Shown piece by piece: positions 52,226 to 60,733 of a stretch of DNA of 64,000 bases (the first letter of the stretch is position 1; every line of letters begins with the position of its first letter). The DNA is from Crocinitomicaceae bacterium. GTDB taxonomy: Bacteria; Bacteroidota; Bacteroidia; Flavobacteriales_D; Crocinitomicaceae. The position numbers and the translations under genes are program-made. Where the stretch lies: NCBI GenBank assembly GCA_018402525.1, contig JAGYIR010000011.1, forward strand, positions 434,001 through 498,000, in the 5' to 3' direction. Under the pieces are notes generated by a model, which had not been told where the DNA came from, searched no databases, and was given only the letters and a program-made list of their open reading frames with translations.

Positions 52226-53579
52226 GCAAACACACATCGATCAGCTTTTTCAAAAAGCAAAAACACAACCTGTTGCCATCTCCTTTGAGACAACGAAAAA
52301 TGAATTTTTAAAGCGACTTCCAACGAATTCAGGAAAACCCAATTCAACTGGAAACAGTGCTTTATTTAACTTAAAAAATTTGACGATTATGTTCGCAACA
52401 GTAGGTATTATCAGCAGTATGATTTTTCTATTTTATTCACCCAACGAATTGGCAACGTCGTTGGAGAAAAATCAGCCAAAAAAAGTAAAGCAAGAAGTCG
52501 AAACTATGAATTCCAGAGAGGAAATTCAATTTGTAATTAAAGAGGAGGAAGTTCCAAAATCGACCAAATTTGTGTGGCCAGTGATGGAAACAAAATCAAT
52601 AGAGAAAATTCACTCATTTCGACCAAAGGAGATTTTTTTCCCAATCGTTCTAAAAAAAGCAGACAACCACGAGAAAAAACTGGCTTCAACCGAATACAAG
52701 TACTATCCTAAATTAACGCCAGAAGAAATCGCCAACAACCATAAGCAAAAAAAGAAGATGGTGAAAGCACTTTCCAAGTATGACAAGAAATTCTATTCAT
52801 ACATTCCGGCAGGCAGTTTTGATTACAAAGGGACGTTAATCTCCACTCAAGCATTTTTTATGCAAGTCAATGAAGTCACAAATTTGGAGTACCGCACGTT
52901 TTTGTTTGACCTCTTAATTCAAGGTAAAAAAACGGAATTCGATTTGGCCAAGCCGGCGCAAGAAAATTGGACATTACTTTTCGGTGACGACATGCAACCC
53001 ATGCAGGACCAATACTTCTCACATGAAGCATTCAATGAGTATCCAGTATGCAATGTTTCGAGAGCAGGAGCGGAGTTGTACTGTAAATGGTTGACAGAAT
53101 CAGTTAATGCGAGCTCAAACAACGAGATTAAGATTAATGATGTGCGCATTCCTACACGTGTTGAATGGTACAAAGCGGCTAGCATCGAAGGAAAACAGTT
53201 GCCATTTCCATGGGGAACAGCGTCCTTAAAAAACGAAAGCAACTGTTACCTTGCCAATTTCGATGCTAAAACGACTAAAACTGAAGCAACGCAGCTTGAT
53301 ACAATTTCTGGAGATGGCGCGTTAATCACAGCGAAAACTGGAACGTACAATCCAAACGACTATGGACTATACAACCTTAGTGGCAATGTTGCCGAAATGG
53401 TATACAATGAACAGAATGTAGATGGTAAGATGATTTGGGTTGGATTTGGTACCGCTGGTGGAAGCTGGTTGAACTCTGAAGCCGAGCTAAAAATTAACGG
53501 CCCAGATCCTTACAATGGCGTGGTAGAAGGTCACCCTGGAATTGGATTTAGAGTAGTGATTACACATCTTAAAAAGTAA
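52218..53579 (+). CDS. Membrane-anchored SUMF1/FGE-fold protein, possible anti-sigma partner
   Basis: This 453-residue protein has a cytoplasmic N-terminus (1-52), one transmembrane helix (about 54-73), a charged periplasmic linker (75-185) and a C-terminal formylglycine-generating-enzyme-type domain (about 190-453). Domain motifs are MQVNEVTNLEYRTFL, YPVCNVSRAGAELYCKWL, RIPTRVEWYKAAS, YGLYNLSGNVAEMVYN, GGSW and GIGFRVV. The segment after GGSW has no Cys, so formylglycine synthesis is unlikely, as in GldJ/GldK. Coupling to an ECF sigma gene suggests the short N-terminal part controls the sigma factor (inference). Confidence 0.78.
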   Translation: MNKQTHIDQLFQKAKTQPVAISFETTKNEFLKRLPTNSGKPNSTGNSALFNLKNLTIMFATVGIISSMIFLFYSPNELATSLEKNQPKKVKQEVETMNSREEIQFVIKEEEVPKSTKFVWPVMETKSIEKIHSFRPKEIFFPIVLKKADNHEKKLASTEYKYYPKLTPEEIANNHKQKKKMVKALSKYDKKFYSYIPAGSFDYKGTLISTQAFFMQVNEVTNLEYRTFLFDLLIQGKKTEFDLAKPAQENWTLLFGDDMQPMQDQYFSHEAFNEYPVCNVSRAGAELYCKWLTESVNASSNNEIKINDVRIPTRVEWYKAASIEGKQLPFPWGTASLKNESNCYLANFDAKTTKTEATQLDTISGDGALITAKTGTYNPNDYGLYNLSGNVAEMVYNEQNVDGKMIWVGFGTAGGSWLNSEAELKINGPDPYNGVVEGHPGIGFRVVITHLKK

Positions 53580-53589
53580 GCATTCGAGT

Positions 53590-53627
53590 GAGGTGTGTTC
53601 AAGTCAACGTAACACACCTCTATTTCT
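53590..53627 (+). terminator. Hairpin after the sigma/SUMF1 operon
   Basis: A perfect 10-bp stem GAGGTGTGTT / AACACACCTC with an 11-base loop lies 11 bases after the stop. Only a weak T-rich tract (TATTTCT) follows. Confidence 0.65.
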
Positions 53628-53640
53628 AAAAAAATCGGAC

Positions 53641-53670
53641 TTTGAACTGAGTAAATTTGTGCTACTTTTG
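53641..53670 (+). promoter_or_regulatory. Promoter of the acyltransferase gene
   Basis: TTTG (53641-53644), 18 bases, then TACTTTTG (53663-53670), a full consensus match. The ATG at 53689 is 19 bases downstream, which rules out longer in-frame starts from 53593. Confidence 0.65.
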
Positions 53671-53688
53671 TTTCTAGAAGAGATAAGG

Positions 53689-54942
53689 ATGCGAAAGGAA
53701 ATTAGCTTAAGTCACAGCGATCATTTACAGTTACTTTTTGATTACAAAATCAAACGAGATGGAGGAACGGCAAATACGAGCCAACTTTTGATTGAACTGT
53801 CCTCCTCTATTTCCGCTGACGAACTTAAAAGTTATTTGCTTTCAAACGCATATTTCAAGCAATTGGTGAATACAACCGTTGTAAGGCCTTTTTTCAAGAA
53901 AGAACGCTATCATTTTGGTGAAAACGAAGAACTTCTATTTTCCGAAATAACTGCTGAAAACATCGTCTATTCAACCGTTTTTAAAGATGACGATTTAGGA
54001 GCGAAGCCATTAAAGGTAACACTCCTTCATTTAAAAGATTCATGCGCACTATTAATACAAGTGAATCATGTGTATATTGACAACAATGGCGTAAAAAATC
54101 TATTACGTTCATTCCACAACGAGAAATTTGATTTCCACAGAACCATTAAACCTGATGCTAATTCCTATTTCAAACGACTAAAACATGGCTTTGAATTCAC
54201 CAAAATAATGTTGAAAAAATGGAGAGAGCCCATCTCCAATATCTCAAGCTCAAAAAAACTTCCTGTTCAAAAAGATTACCTCATGCATGGCTTTTCAAGT
54301 GAGGAAACTGAGTTCATAAAATCGAAGGTTGTCCGCTCGTACCACATTCAATCCATGAGCTCGTTACTGATGGCGACCTACTGCACCGTGATCAAAGATT
54401 TTATTCTTCAAAAAAATGGGAAACTTGGAAAGTTCTCCTTTCAGCAACCGTTTGATTTGACAGCAAAAAAAGAACCGAAGTATATCTTAGGGAATCGATT
54501 CTCTTTTCTTCATTATCGATTGAAAGCCGATCAAGTAACGAATATTGAGGAAATTCAAGATGAGTTGAACAAACAAACGATGCAGCAAATGAAAGCCAAT
54601 GTTGCACCAAAATCACTTGAATTACAATCGATTTTACGTTTTCTTCCTTTACCAATTCATTATTGGATGATTAACCTGCCGGCAAGAGGAAAAATGTCAA
54701 CCTTTGCGCATACATTTATTGGCGAATCGAAGATAATTGACGAATTTGCAGGTCGTAAGATTAAAAATATCATCAATATTCCGCCTGTAATGAAGAATCC
54801 TCCCATTACTTTTGGAAGTTTGTTTTACGACGGGAAATTGCGCGTTAAAATATGCTTTGACACAAATAGTATCACAAGGGAAGAAGCTGTGACTCTGCTC
54901 AGTTCGTTGAAACAGCGTTTACTCCAACCAAAGAATCAATAA
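53689..54942 (+). CDS. Condensation-domain-like acyltransferase
   Basis: This 417-residue protein has the size and core motif of the chloramphenicol-acetyltransferase/condensation superfamily (PapA5, wax-ester synthase, NRPS condensation). The motif is His127-x3-Asp131-x2-Gly134, in VNHVYIDNNG, followed about 150 residues later by strand and loop elements (KFSFQQPFDL, ILGNRFSFLHYRL). No carrier domain or signal peptide is present. It probably joins an acyl group to a hydroxyl or amine on a lipid or secondary metabolite. Convergent with a sulfotransferase gene and overlapping it by 7 bases. Confidence 0.7.
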   Translation: MRKEISLSHSDHLQLLFDYKIKRDGGTANTSQLLIELSSSISADELKSYLLSNAYFKQLVNTTVVRPFFKKERYHFGENEELLFSEITAENIVYSTVFKDDDLGAKPLKVTLLHLKDSCALLIQVNHVYIDNNGVKNLLRSFHNEKFDFHRTIKPDANSYFKRLKHGFEFTKIMLKKWREPISNISSSKKLPVQKDYLMHGFSSEETEFIKSKVVRSYHIQSMSSLLMATYCTVIKDFILQKNGKLGKFSFQQPFDLTAKKEPKYILGNRFSFLHYRLKADQVTNIEEIQDELNKQTMQQMKANVAPKSLELQSILRFLPLPIHYWMINLPARGKMSTFAHTFIGESKIIDEFAGRKIKNIINIPPVMKNPPITFGSLFYDGKLRVKICFDTNSITREEAVTLLSSLKQRLLQPKNQ

Positions 54943-56015
54943 CCGTATTCCTTAATGACTGGCGCGCAACGCTGTTGAAATCCCTCTGTCTTCTCCTGCA
55001 TCAACTTAAAATCATTGCGCTTAAAATTCTTTCGTGCAGCAAAAAATGCTGTTAAATCGTCGATGGGTAAATTCAAATTCAACGGCTTCAATACGTTTGT
55101 TAACACCTGGATTGGGGCTTCAACAAATTCCTCGTATTTTAATTCAACCAATTGCGAAGAAGGAATATCGAATTTTGTTTGCAGATATTTATCCATCACT
55201 TTCTCATAAAAATTGATTACATATTCGTTCAAATCAATATCCGATGCATCTTGTAGACTGAATTCAGGAAGAATTTTAGTGTACAAATGAAGTGTAGAGG
55301 GAATAACATCTTTTGGGTTTCGAACAATGTGTATGAACTTTGCATCCGGATAAATTTCCAATAATTCCTTCACTCGCGCTGTGTTCGAGGGACTTTTAAA
55401 AACCAATGTTTTCCCTTTATTCATTGACTGAAGTTTTCGAGCAAACTTTAAATGCGCCTTAAGCCATTTAGTTTTTACCTTTTCTTCATTTAGTAAAATT
55501 GAATCATTCAATTGCTTAAAATTCGCATTGGGAGCATACAAAAAACTCACTGAAGTATCAAAGGTCATAAGTGATAAAGCGAATTCTTCTTCCTGAGGTG
55601 AATCCCAGGTCACTTTCATTTTATCCATCAAACGCTCTTCCGGCAAGGCTTTTTTTAGAATCGGAACCAACATAAATTGAAAGTACTTATTCATGTATGG
55701 ATAAAGACAATCAATCATCCTAGGCGCAACCACATCACCCAGTTCATTTAAGGCATCATGTAAAAACGTCGTTCCACTTCTGAAATGGCCAATTATGAAA
55801 ATGGGCTGTTTGACTTCTTCCTTTTTAGCGAAAAAATAAAGTACCGCTTCCATAAATCGAAACGGGGTGAATAACATTAAAATAAAAAAGGAAACGAACA
55901 ATCGCCCTATTGACGCTCCTTTGATACTGAAATTCAACTTCAAAATAACACGAAAGAATTGGATCAAATTTGATCCCATCAAAATGTGCGGTTGAAGAAA
56001 GTTTGAATTTCTCAT
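54936..56015 (-). CDS. PAPS-dependent sulfotransferase family protein
   Basis: This 359-residue protein has the 5'-phosphosulfate loop IGHFRSGTTFLHDAL (about 75-89) and the 3'-phosphate motif IHIVRNPKDVIPSTLHLY (about 230), in the order used by sulfotransferases that take PAPS as donor. An N-terminal hydrophobic stretch (about 37-62) may anchor it to the inner membrane, as in lipid or glycan sulfotransferases. The acceptor is unknown. Its convergent neighbour is a condensation-type acyltransferase. Confidence 0.85.
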   Translation of the reverse strand: MRNSNFLQPHILMGSNLIQFFRVILKLNFSIKGASIGRLFVSFFILMLFTPFRFMEAVLYFFAKKEEVKQPIFIIGHFRSGTTFLHDALNELGDVVAPRMIDCLYPYMNKYFQFMLVPILKKALPEERLMDKMKVTWDSPQEEEFALSLMTFDTSVSFLYAPNANFKQLNDSILLNEEKVKTKWLKAHLKFARKLQSMNKGKTLVFKSPSNTARVKELLEIYPDAKFIHIVRNPKDVIPSTLHLYTKILPEFSLQDASDIDLNEYVINFYEKVMDKYLQTKFDIPSSQLVELKYEEFVEAPIQVLTNVLKPLNLNLPIDDLTAFFAARKNFKRNDFKLMQEKTEGFQQRCAPVIKEYGY

Positions 56016-56019
56016 TTTT

Positions 56020-56051
56020 CAAAAATAGATTAATTTGAAGACTTACAGCAA
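56020..56051 (-). promoter_or_regulatory. Promoter of the sulfotransferase gene
   Basis: The minus strand has TTG at 56051-56049, 21 bases, then TATTTTTG at 56027-56020, only a few bases before the ATG (56015), giving an almost leaderless message. Confidence 0.4.
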
Positions 56052-56097
56052 TCATTAGGACTTCAAATAATCAATCCCTTCATCCGAAAAGATTGAT

Positions 56098-56105
56098 TAT
56101 TTTTG
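56098..56105 (+). promoter_or_regulatory. -7 element of the DUF5686 gene
   Basis: TATTTTTG matches TAnnTTTG and ends 7 bases before the GTG start at 56113. No clear -33 element is seen. Confidence 0.35.
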
Positions 56106-56112
56106 CTCATAC

Positions 56113-58611
56113 GTGACACGGTTGACATCTAATTCCATATTGATCCTTTTTCTAACGCTATTTTCTCACTTGTCATGGGGACAAACAACTGTCGTTCGTG
56201 GAATTGTAACAGAAGATAATACTGCTCGTCCCGTTAGTTTCGCTAAAGTTTATTTTATGGGGACTCAAGTAGGAACAACCACAGATACATCTGGCTACTT
56301 TAGTTTGAAAATCCCTGATAAGTCACTTTTGTACGATACGCTTGTCATTTCATTTTTAGGTTTTAACACGGAGCGAAGAGCAGTCACGAAAGGAATTGAA
56401 CAAGAATTCACTATTCAATTGAAATCGAGTTTATTTTTAGAAATGGACGAAGTTACAGTAGTGGCTGGAGAAAATGTTGCATGGCGTTACATGCGAAAAA
56501 TCATCGAGAACAAGCCGAAAAACAATCCAAACAACCTCTCTTCTTATTCCTCCAATGAATATTCAAAGATTCGATTTGATCTAAACAACTTCACTGACAA
56601 TATCAAAAAAAACATCATTCTAAAACCTTTTGATTACATCTGGGACAACACTCAAAAAACTGAGGACGGAATATCCTATTTACCGACACTGTTGACAGAG
56701 AAAGCGACTGACCATTACTATGTTGGAAATCCACGCGATGAAAAACACATTATAGTCGGAGAGAAATCAACTGGATTAGCAGGACCAAACTTGGTAAAAT
56801 TCACGGATGATCTATACCTTACACCAAATATTTATGAAAATTACCTTACGATATTAGGGAAATCGTTTCCTAGTCCGTTAAATGACAATTACAAAAGTAA
56901 CTACAAGTTCTACATCATGGACAGTCTGTACGTCAATGGTAGAATGACATACAAAATTCGTTTTCGTCCTAAATTTGAACGAGATTTGGCGTTCACAGGA
57001 GAAATGTCTTTTGATTCAGCAAGCTATGCGATTACTGAGATTAATTTGCGGTTTGATATTCAAGCCAACGTCAATTTTGTTCGAAGTTATTACATCTCGC
57101 AATTTTATAGTGAAGTAGAACCCAATCACTGGATGTTGACCGAATCTCAAGTTCTTGGAGATTTTACAGTTATTGAGAATTCGAGTGATTTAACCGGATT
57201 TTTTGGACGAAAAAAGTCCATATTTTCCAATTACAAAATCAATCAAGAAATAGACCAGGCGCTGTTGAAAGGAGTTGAAATTGTAACTTATTCGGACAGC
57301 GCCCACAATCAGAGCGAAGACTTCTGGCAAAGCAAGCGCACAACTGAATTTTCAGAAGAAGAAAAGAAACTGATTGACGTCACCCAACGTGTTCTAGATG
57401 ATCCCGCTTTCAAATTTCGAAAGAATTTATTCTATTCAATTGGAACAGGGTATATCCCACTAAATGGAATACAGATAGGAAATGTATACACGTTTTACAG
57501 TTACAACCAAGTTGAGTTCTCAAGGGTGAAATTCGGGTTACGCACCGATCCTAACAATAAATTTCCCGTCCACTTTGATGGTTATTTAGCCTACGGAACA
57601 CGAGATAACGAATGGAAATACCGAACTGGGACTTTTTCAAACCTAACACCAAAACACAAAGCGACTCGAATTGGCGCAAGTTATCAGTATGATATTGAAC
57701 AACTAGGCCGCAGTTTCAATCAAATTGCTTTAGACCATATCGTTGGTTCACTTACTCAAATTGGCAGTTCAAATTCTCGCAATTATGTCCATCAATTTGA
57801 AGCGTTTTTTGAAAAGGAAATCGCAGTAGGATTGATTGGAAGAGTGACGTATTTCAATCGAAAAATCACACCCACCCTAGGCAATACTTTTGGTCGCTGG
57901 AATGATAACGGTGGTATTACGCTTGAAGATAATTACATCACAACAGGGTTCAATGCAACCCTTAAATTCAGTTATTTGTACAAGGAAATAAAAGGGACTT
58001 TTTATGACAAAAAGGACTTTTTCAGAGAAGCGCGCAAATATCCAGACGTGGCTGTCAGTTACGAATTTGTCGATAAAGCAACTTTCAAATCAGATTACGG
58101 CTATCAAAAAATTAGATTGAACATCCATCAGCGCGTTAATGCGAAGAAATTGGGGTACTTCAACTATTCAATCGAAGGTGGACAAACGATAGGAACAGTT
58201 CCACACATCTCGCTTGATATTCCGTTTGGAAATCAATTGATTTTTAATGATGCTGCGGCATTTAACCTAATGCGGTTTATGGAGTTTGGTGCTGACCAAT
58301 ACATTGCACTTCATTTCGACCATCATTTTGATGGCTTATTGTTGGACAGAATTCCTTTAATTAACAAGTTAAAATGGCGCACATATGTTTTTGGAAAGTC
58401 TTTTATTGGAAATCTATCTGCGAAAAACGATCAAGAAACATATCTTTTTCCAGCAGGAATCCAAGCCATGAACAACGCATACGTTGAGGTAGGATTCGGA
58501 ATAGAGAACATTTTAAAAATCGCATCTATGGATTTCACATGGCGTTTAACTCCAGGAGTCGGCGAATACTACACCTTCTTGGTAAAACCTTCGTTTAAAT
58601 TAAGTTTTTAG
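56113..58611 (+). CDS. DUF5686 outer-membrane protein with carboxypeptidase-like regulatory domain
   Basis: This 832-residue protein has a signal peptide (ending HLSWG, then Gln), a carboxypeptidase-regulatory-like beta domain (about 25-115: RGIVTEDNTARPVSFAKVYF, TDTSGYFSLKIP, ISFLGFNTE) and the DUF5686 region. The latter starts MDEVTVVAGENVAWRYMRKI and continues into C-terminal barrel strands ending VKPSFKLSF with terminal Phe. Such proteins are TonB-receptor-like outer-membrane proteins without a plug, of unknown role. It starts with GTG; no better in-frame ATG keeps the signal peptide. Confidence 0.82.
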   Translation: MTRLTSNSILILFLTLFSHLSWGQTTVVRGIVTEDNTARPVSFAKVYFMGTQVGTTTDTSGYFSLKIPDKSLLYDTLVISFLGFNTERRAVTKGIEQEFTIQLKSSLFLEMDEVTVVAGENVAWRYMRKIIENKPKNNPNNLSSYSSNEYSKIRFDLNNFTDNIKKNIILKPFDYIWDNTQKTEDGISYLPTLLTEKATDHYYVGNPRDEKHIIVGEKSTGLAGPNLVKFTDDLYLTPNIYENYLTILGKSFPSPLNDNYKSNYKFYIMDSLYVNGRMTYKIRFRPKFERDLAFTGEMSFDSASYAITEINLRFDIQANVNFVRSYYISQFYSEVEPNHWMLTESQVLGDFTVIENSSDLTGFFGRKKSIFSNYKINQEIDQALLKGVEIVTYSDSAHNQSEDFWQSKRTTEFSEEEKKLIDVTQRVLDDPAFKFRKNLFYSIGTGYIPLNGIQIGNVYTFYSYNQVEFSRVKFGLRTDPNNKFPVHFDGYLAYGTRDNEWKYRTGTFSNLTPKHKATRIGASYQYDIEQLGRSFNQIALDHIVGSLTQIGSSNSRNYVHQFEAFFEKEIAVGLIGRVTYFNRKITPTLGNTFGRWNDNGGITLEDNYITTGFNATLKFSYLYKEIKGTFYDKKDFFREARKYPDVAVSYEFVDKATFKSDYGYQKIRLNIHQRVNAKKLGYFNYSIEGGQTIGTVPHISLDIPFGNQLIFNDAAAFNLMRFMEFGADQYIALHFDHHFDGLLLDRIPLINKLKWRTYVFGKSFIGNLSAKNDQETYLFPAGIQAMNNAYVEVGFGIENILKIASMDFTWRLTPGVGEYYTFLVKPSFKLSF

Positions 58612-58701
58612 ATTAGTTTAAAGAAGATGGTTCTATGATCACGACCATTTCTGAAATAAATTCGACAACAAAAGCACTCACGTCCTTACCCCTTATCACA
58701 A

Positions 58702-59978
58702 TTATCCAATCCGCTTTCTACTCTGTACTCTAATCGCAATCAATAGACAAACGGTAAAGAATGCTGCCAATTTAAGGAAATGAGGAAGTATATCAACGAA
58801 TCCCTCTCCGCGCAAGAAAAGTCCGTAGAATCCATCCATTGCCCATTTTAAAGGAGATATTTCACTAATCGTACGCATAATGGATGGCATAATATAAGCG
58901 GGAACCCAAATTCCACCAATCGCCGAAAAGATCAAGATTGAAAGTGAACCAAGTATTGCACCCTGTTGCTGAGTTGTAGCCAAGGAACCCACAAGAACAC
59001 CAAATCCAGCTGCAGCCATAGCACACCCAAGCGCCATTATTAGAATTCCAAAATGGCTATTCCCCAATTGTAAAACTGGAAGTCCTAGCATTGGAAGGAG
59101 CACTAAACCAATCAACAACATCAAAAAGAATTGGATTAAACAGATGATAATAAAAACGATCAACTTCGCATTGATTTGCAGAAAGTATGATACTGGAATG
59201 GTGTGAAAACGAAATACGCTTCCCTCCTCCTTTTCTTTCATGATACTACTCACCAACGGAAGCACTATGAAAAACATCGCGAAGATGGTCCAGGCCGGCA
59301 CATTGTGTTGTACAGCATTTGGCTGAATTTCACCAGCTATTTCTGAAGCGTAAACCTCTTTGTAGGACACCGCTTGGCGATTGGAATACTCCCCTGCTCT
59401 ACCCTCATGTCTTCAGGCATTAATTCGTTAATTTGGGCATTAAAAGTCTCGAACATCACCCTTGTTTTAACGCTAGAAATAAATTCTCTCAATTGACTTG
59501 TAATCGACGTTACAAACGATTTAGATGCGATAGGATCTATCACCAGCTCAATTTCTGTGGTAGTTGACTTTAATTGGGAAACATCTTCACCTAAACTTTC
59601 ACCTACCAATCGCTTTACGTCTTCTTGGATTGTTTTAGTTGTTCCTGTTGGAATTACGATCCCAATTAAAAACTTTCCTTCTTTGACCGCTTGGTACAAC
59701 TCATCTCTGGTTGCTCGCTTCCCGTTAATTTCATTGTGAAACGCCACCAAATCAGAACTCTTTAGTCCATTCTCAATTCTAAAACCAAGGGAATCCTGAT
59801 CTTCGTTGACAACTAGTACAGGAATCCCTTCTTCATTCAGCGTCCTAAGTGCAGCGTCTTGAATTAGGGTCATAATGAAAATCAACAGCATCGGCATGAT
59901 GAACAAAATGGACAATCCCAACTTGTCACGAATCAGGAGTATAAACTCCTTTCTCATTGCGGCCAATAGCTTCCTCAT
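58702..59978 (-). pseudogene. ABC-2 type transporter permease, frameshifted
   Basis: The 5' part (59978-59337) encodes a normal N-terminus (MRKLLAAMRKEFILLIRDKL, helix 23-40) and the periplasmic domain. The 3' part (58702-59370 and just upstream) encodes five helices starting at PAWTIFAMFFIVLPLV. The frames differ by one base near a run of four C at 59391-59394; one more base there would give a continuous reading, VEQGEYSNRQAVSYKEVYA, and a permease of about 425 residues, normal for DrrB/YhhJ-like exporters. It is either a null mutation or a consensus error. Its ATPase partner is the next gene. Confidence 0.8.
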
Positions 59979-59979
59979 C

Positions 59980-60732
59980 CTAACTTGGAATTTTAGTTTG
60001 CGTTAATTTCAAAAATAGTTCTTCCAAGTTTCGGCAATCGGTATGTTGCGCAATCAACTCATCTGGATTTCCTCTGGCAATGATCTTTCCTTCATCAATA
60101 ATGGCGACAACTGTACAAAACTGCTGTGCTTCTTCCAAGTGATGCGAGGTGTACACAATCGTCATTCCATCCGCATTCATTTCCTTCAAATGGTGCATAA
60201 TATCTGCGCGTGACTGAACATCTACTCCAACAGTGGGTTCATCTAAAAACAAAATTTCAGGTTGATGTAGAATTCCCGCAATCAAATTGATCCGGCGCTT
60301 CATTCCACCTGAATAACTCGAAACACGCTTGTGTGCTATCTTTTCCATGTCGAATTTCTTCAACCACGTGTGAATTCTATCGTTCAAAACGACCTTTGGA
60401 ACACCGTACATGGCCCCATAGAACTCCAAGTTCTCTCTTCCTGTGAGCGTTGGATAGAGTGCGATGTCTTGTGGTACAACACCGATCATTTGTTTCAGGC
60501 GTGATAGGTCACTTGCTAAATCAATGCTGTTAATTCTCACTTCACCTGAAGTTGGTTGCACCAAACCGCACAGCATGGAAATCGTCGTGGTTTTACCAGC
60601 ACCGTTTGGACCCAGCAATCCAAAGATTTCATTCTGGCGAATGGCAAGGTTCAATGCATCCACAGCAGGAAGTTCATTTCCCTTGTAGGATTTAGTGGCA
60701 TTGATAATTTCAATAAAAGCTGGTTTGCTCAT
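59980..60732 (-). CDS. ABC transporter ATP-binding protein
   Basis: This 250-residue ATPase has Walker A LLGPNGAGKTTTISM (about 36-50), Q-loop VVPQDIALYPTLTG, the signature SSYSGGMKRRINLI, Walker B ILFLDEPTVGVD and the H-loop TSHHLEEAQQF. It belongs to the DrrA/CcmA/NatA-like exporters that pair with ABC-2 permeases. It is one base away from both neighbours: the M61 peptidase gene upstream and the permease downstream, so all three form one operon. Substrate is unknown. Confidence 0.92.
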   Translation of the reverse strand: MSKPAFIEIINATKSYKGNELPAVDALNLAIRQNEIFGLLGPNGAGKTTTISMLCGLVQPTSGEVRINSIDLASDLSRLKQMIGVVPQDIALYPTLTGRENLEFYGAMYGVPKVVLNDRIHTWLKKFDMEKIAHKRVSSYSGGMKRRINLIAGILHQPEILFLDEPTVGVDVQSRADIMHHLKEMNADGMTIVYTSHHLEEAQQFCTVVAIIDEGKIIARGNPDELIAQHTDCRNLEELFLKLTQTKIPS

Positions 60733-60733
60733 C

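Noticed and set aside
52218-53579. Active formylglycine-generating enzyme
   Set aside because: The segment after the GGSW motif has no cysteine, and no sulfatase gene is nearby, so a non-catalytic SUMF1-fold role is more likely.
53593-53688. Longer N-terminus for the acyltransferase (extra 32 residues)
   Set aside because: The stretch contains a terminator hairpin and the consensus promoter; the transcript would begin after it.
59380-59400. Programmed -1 ribosomal frameshift in the ABC permease
   Set aside because: No X-XXY-YYZ slippery heptamer or strong downstream structure was found; a simple one-base deletion explains both frames.
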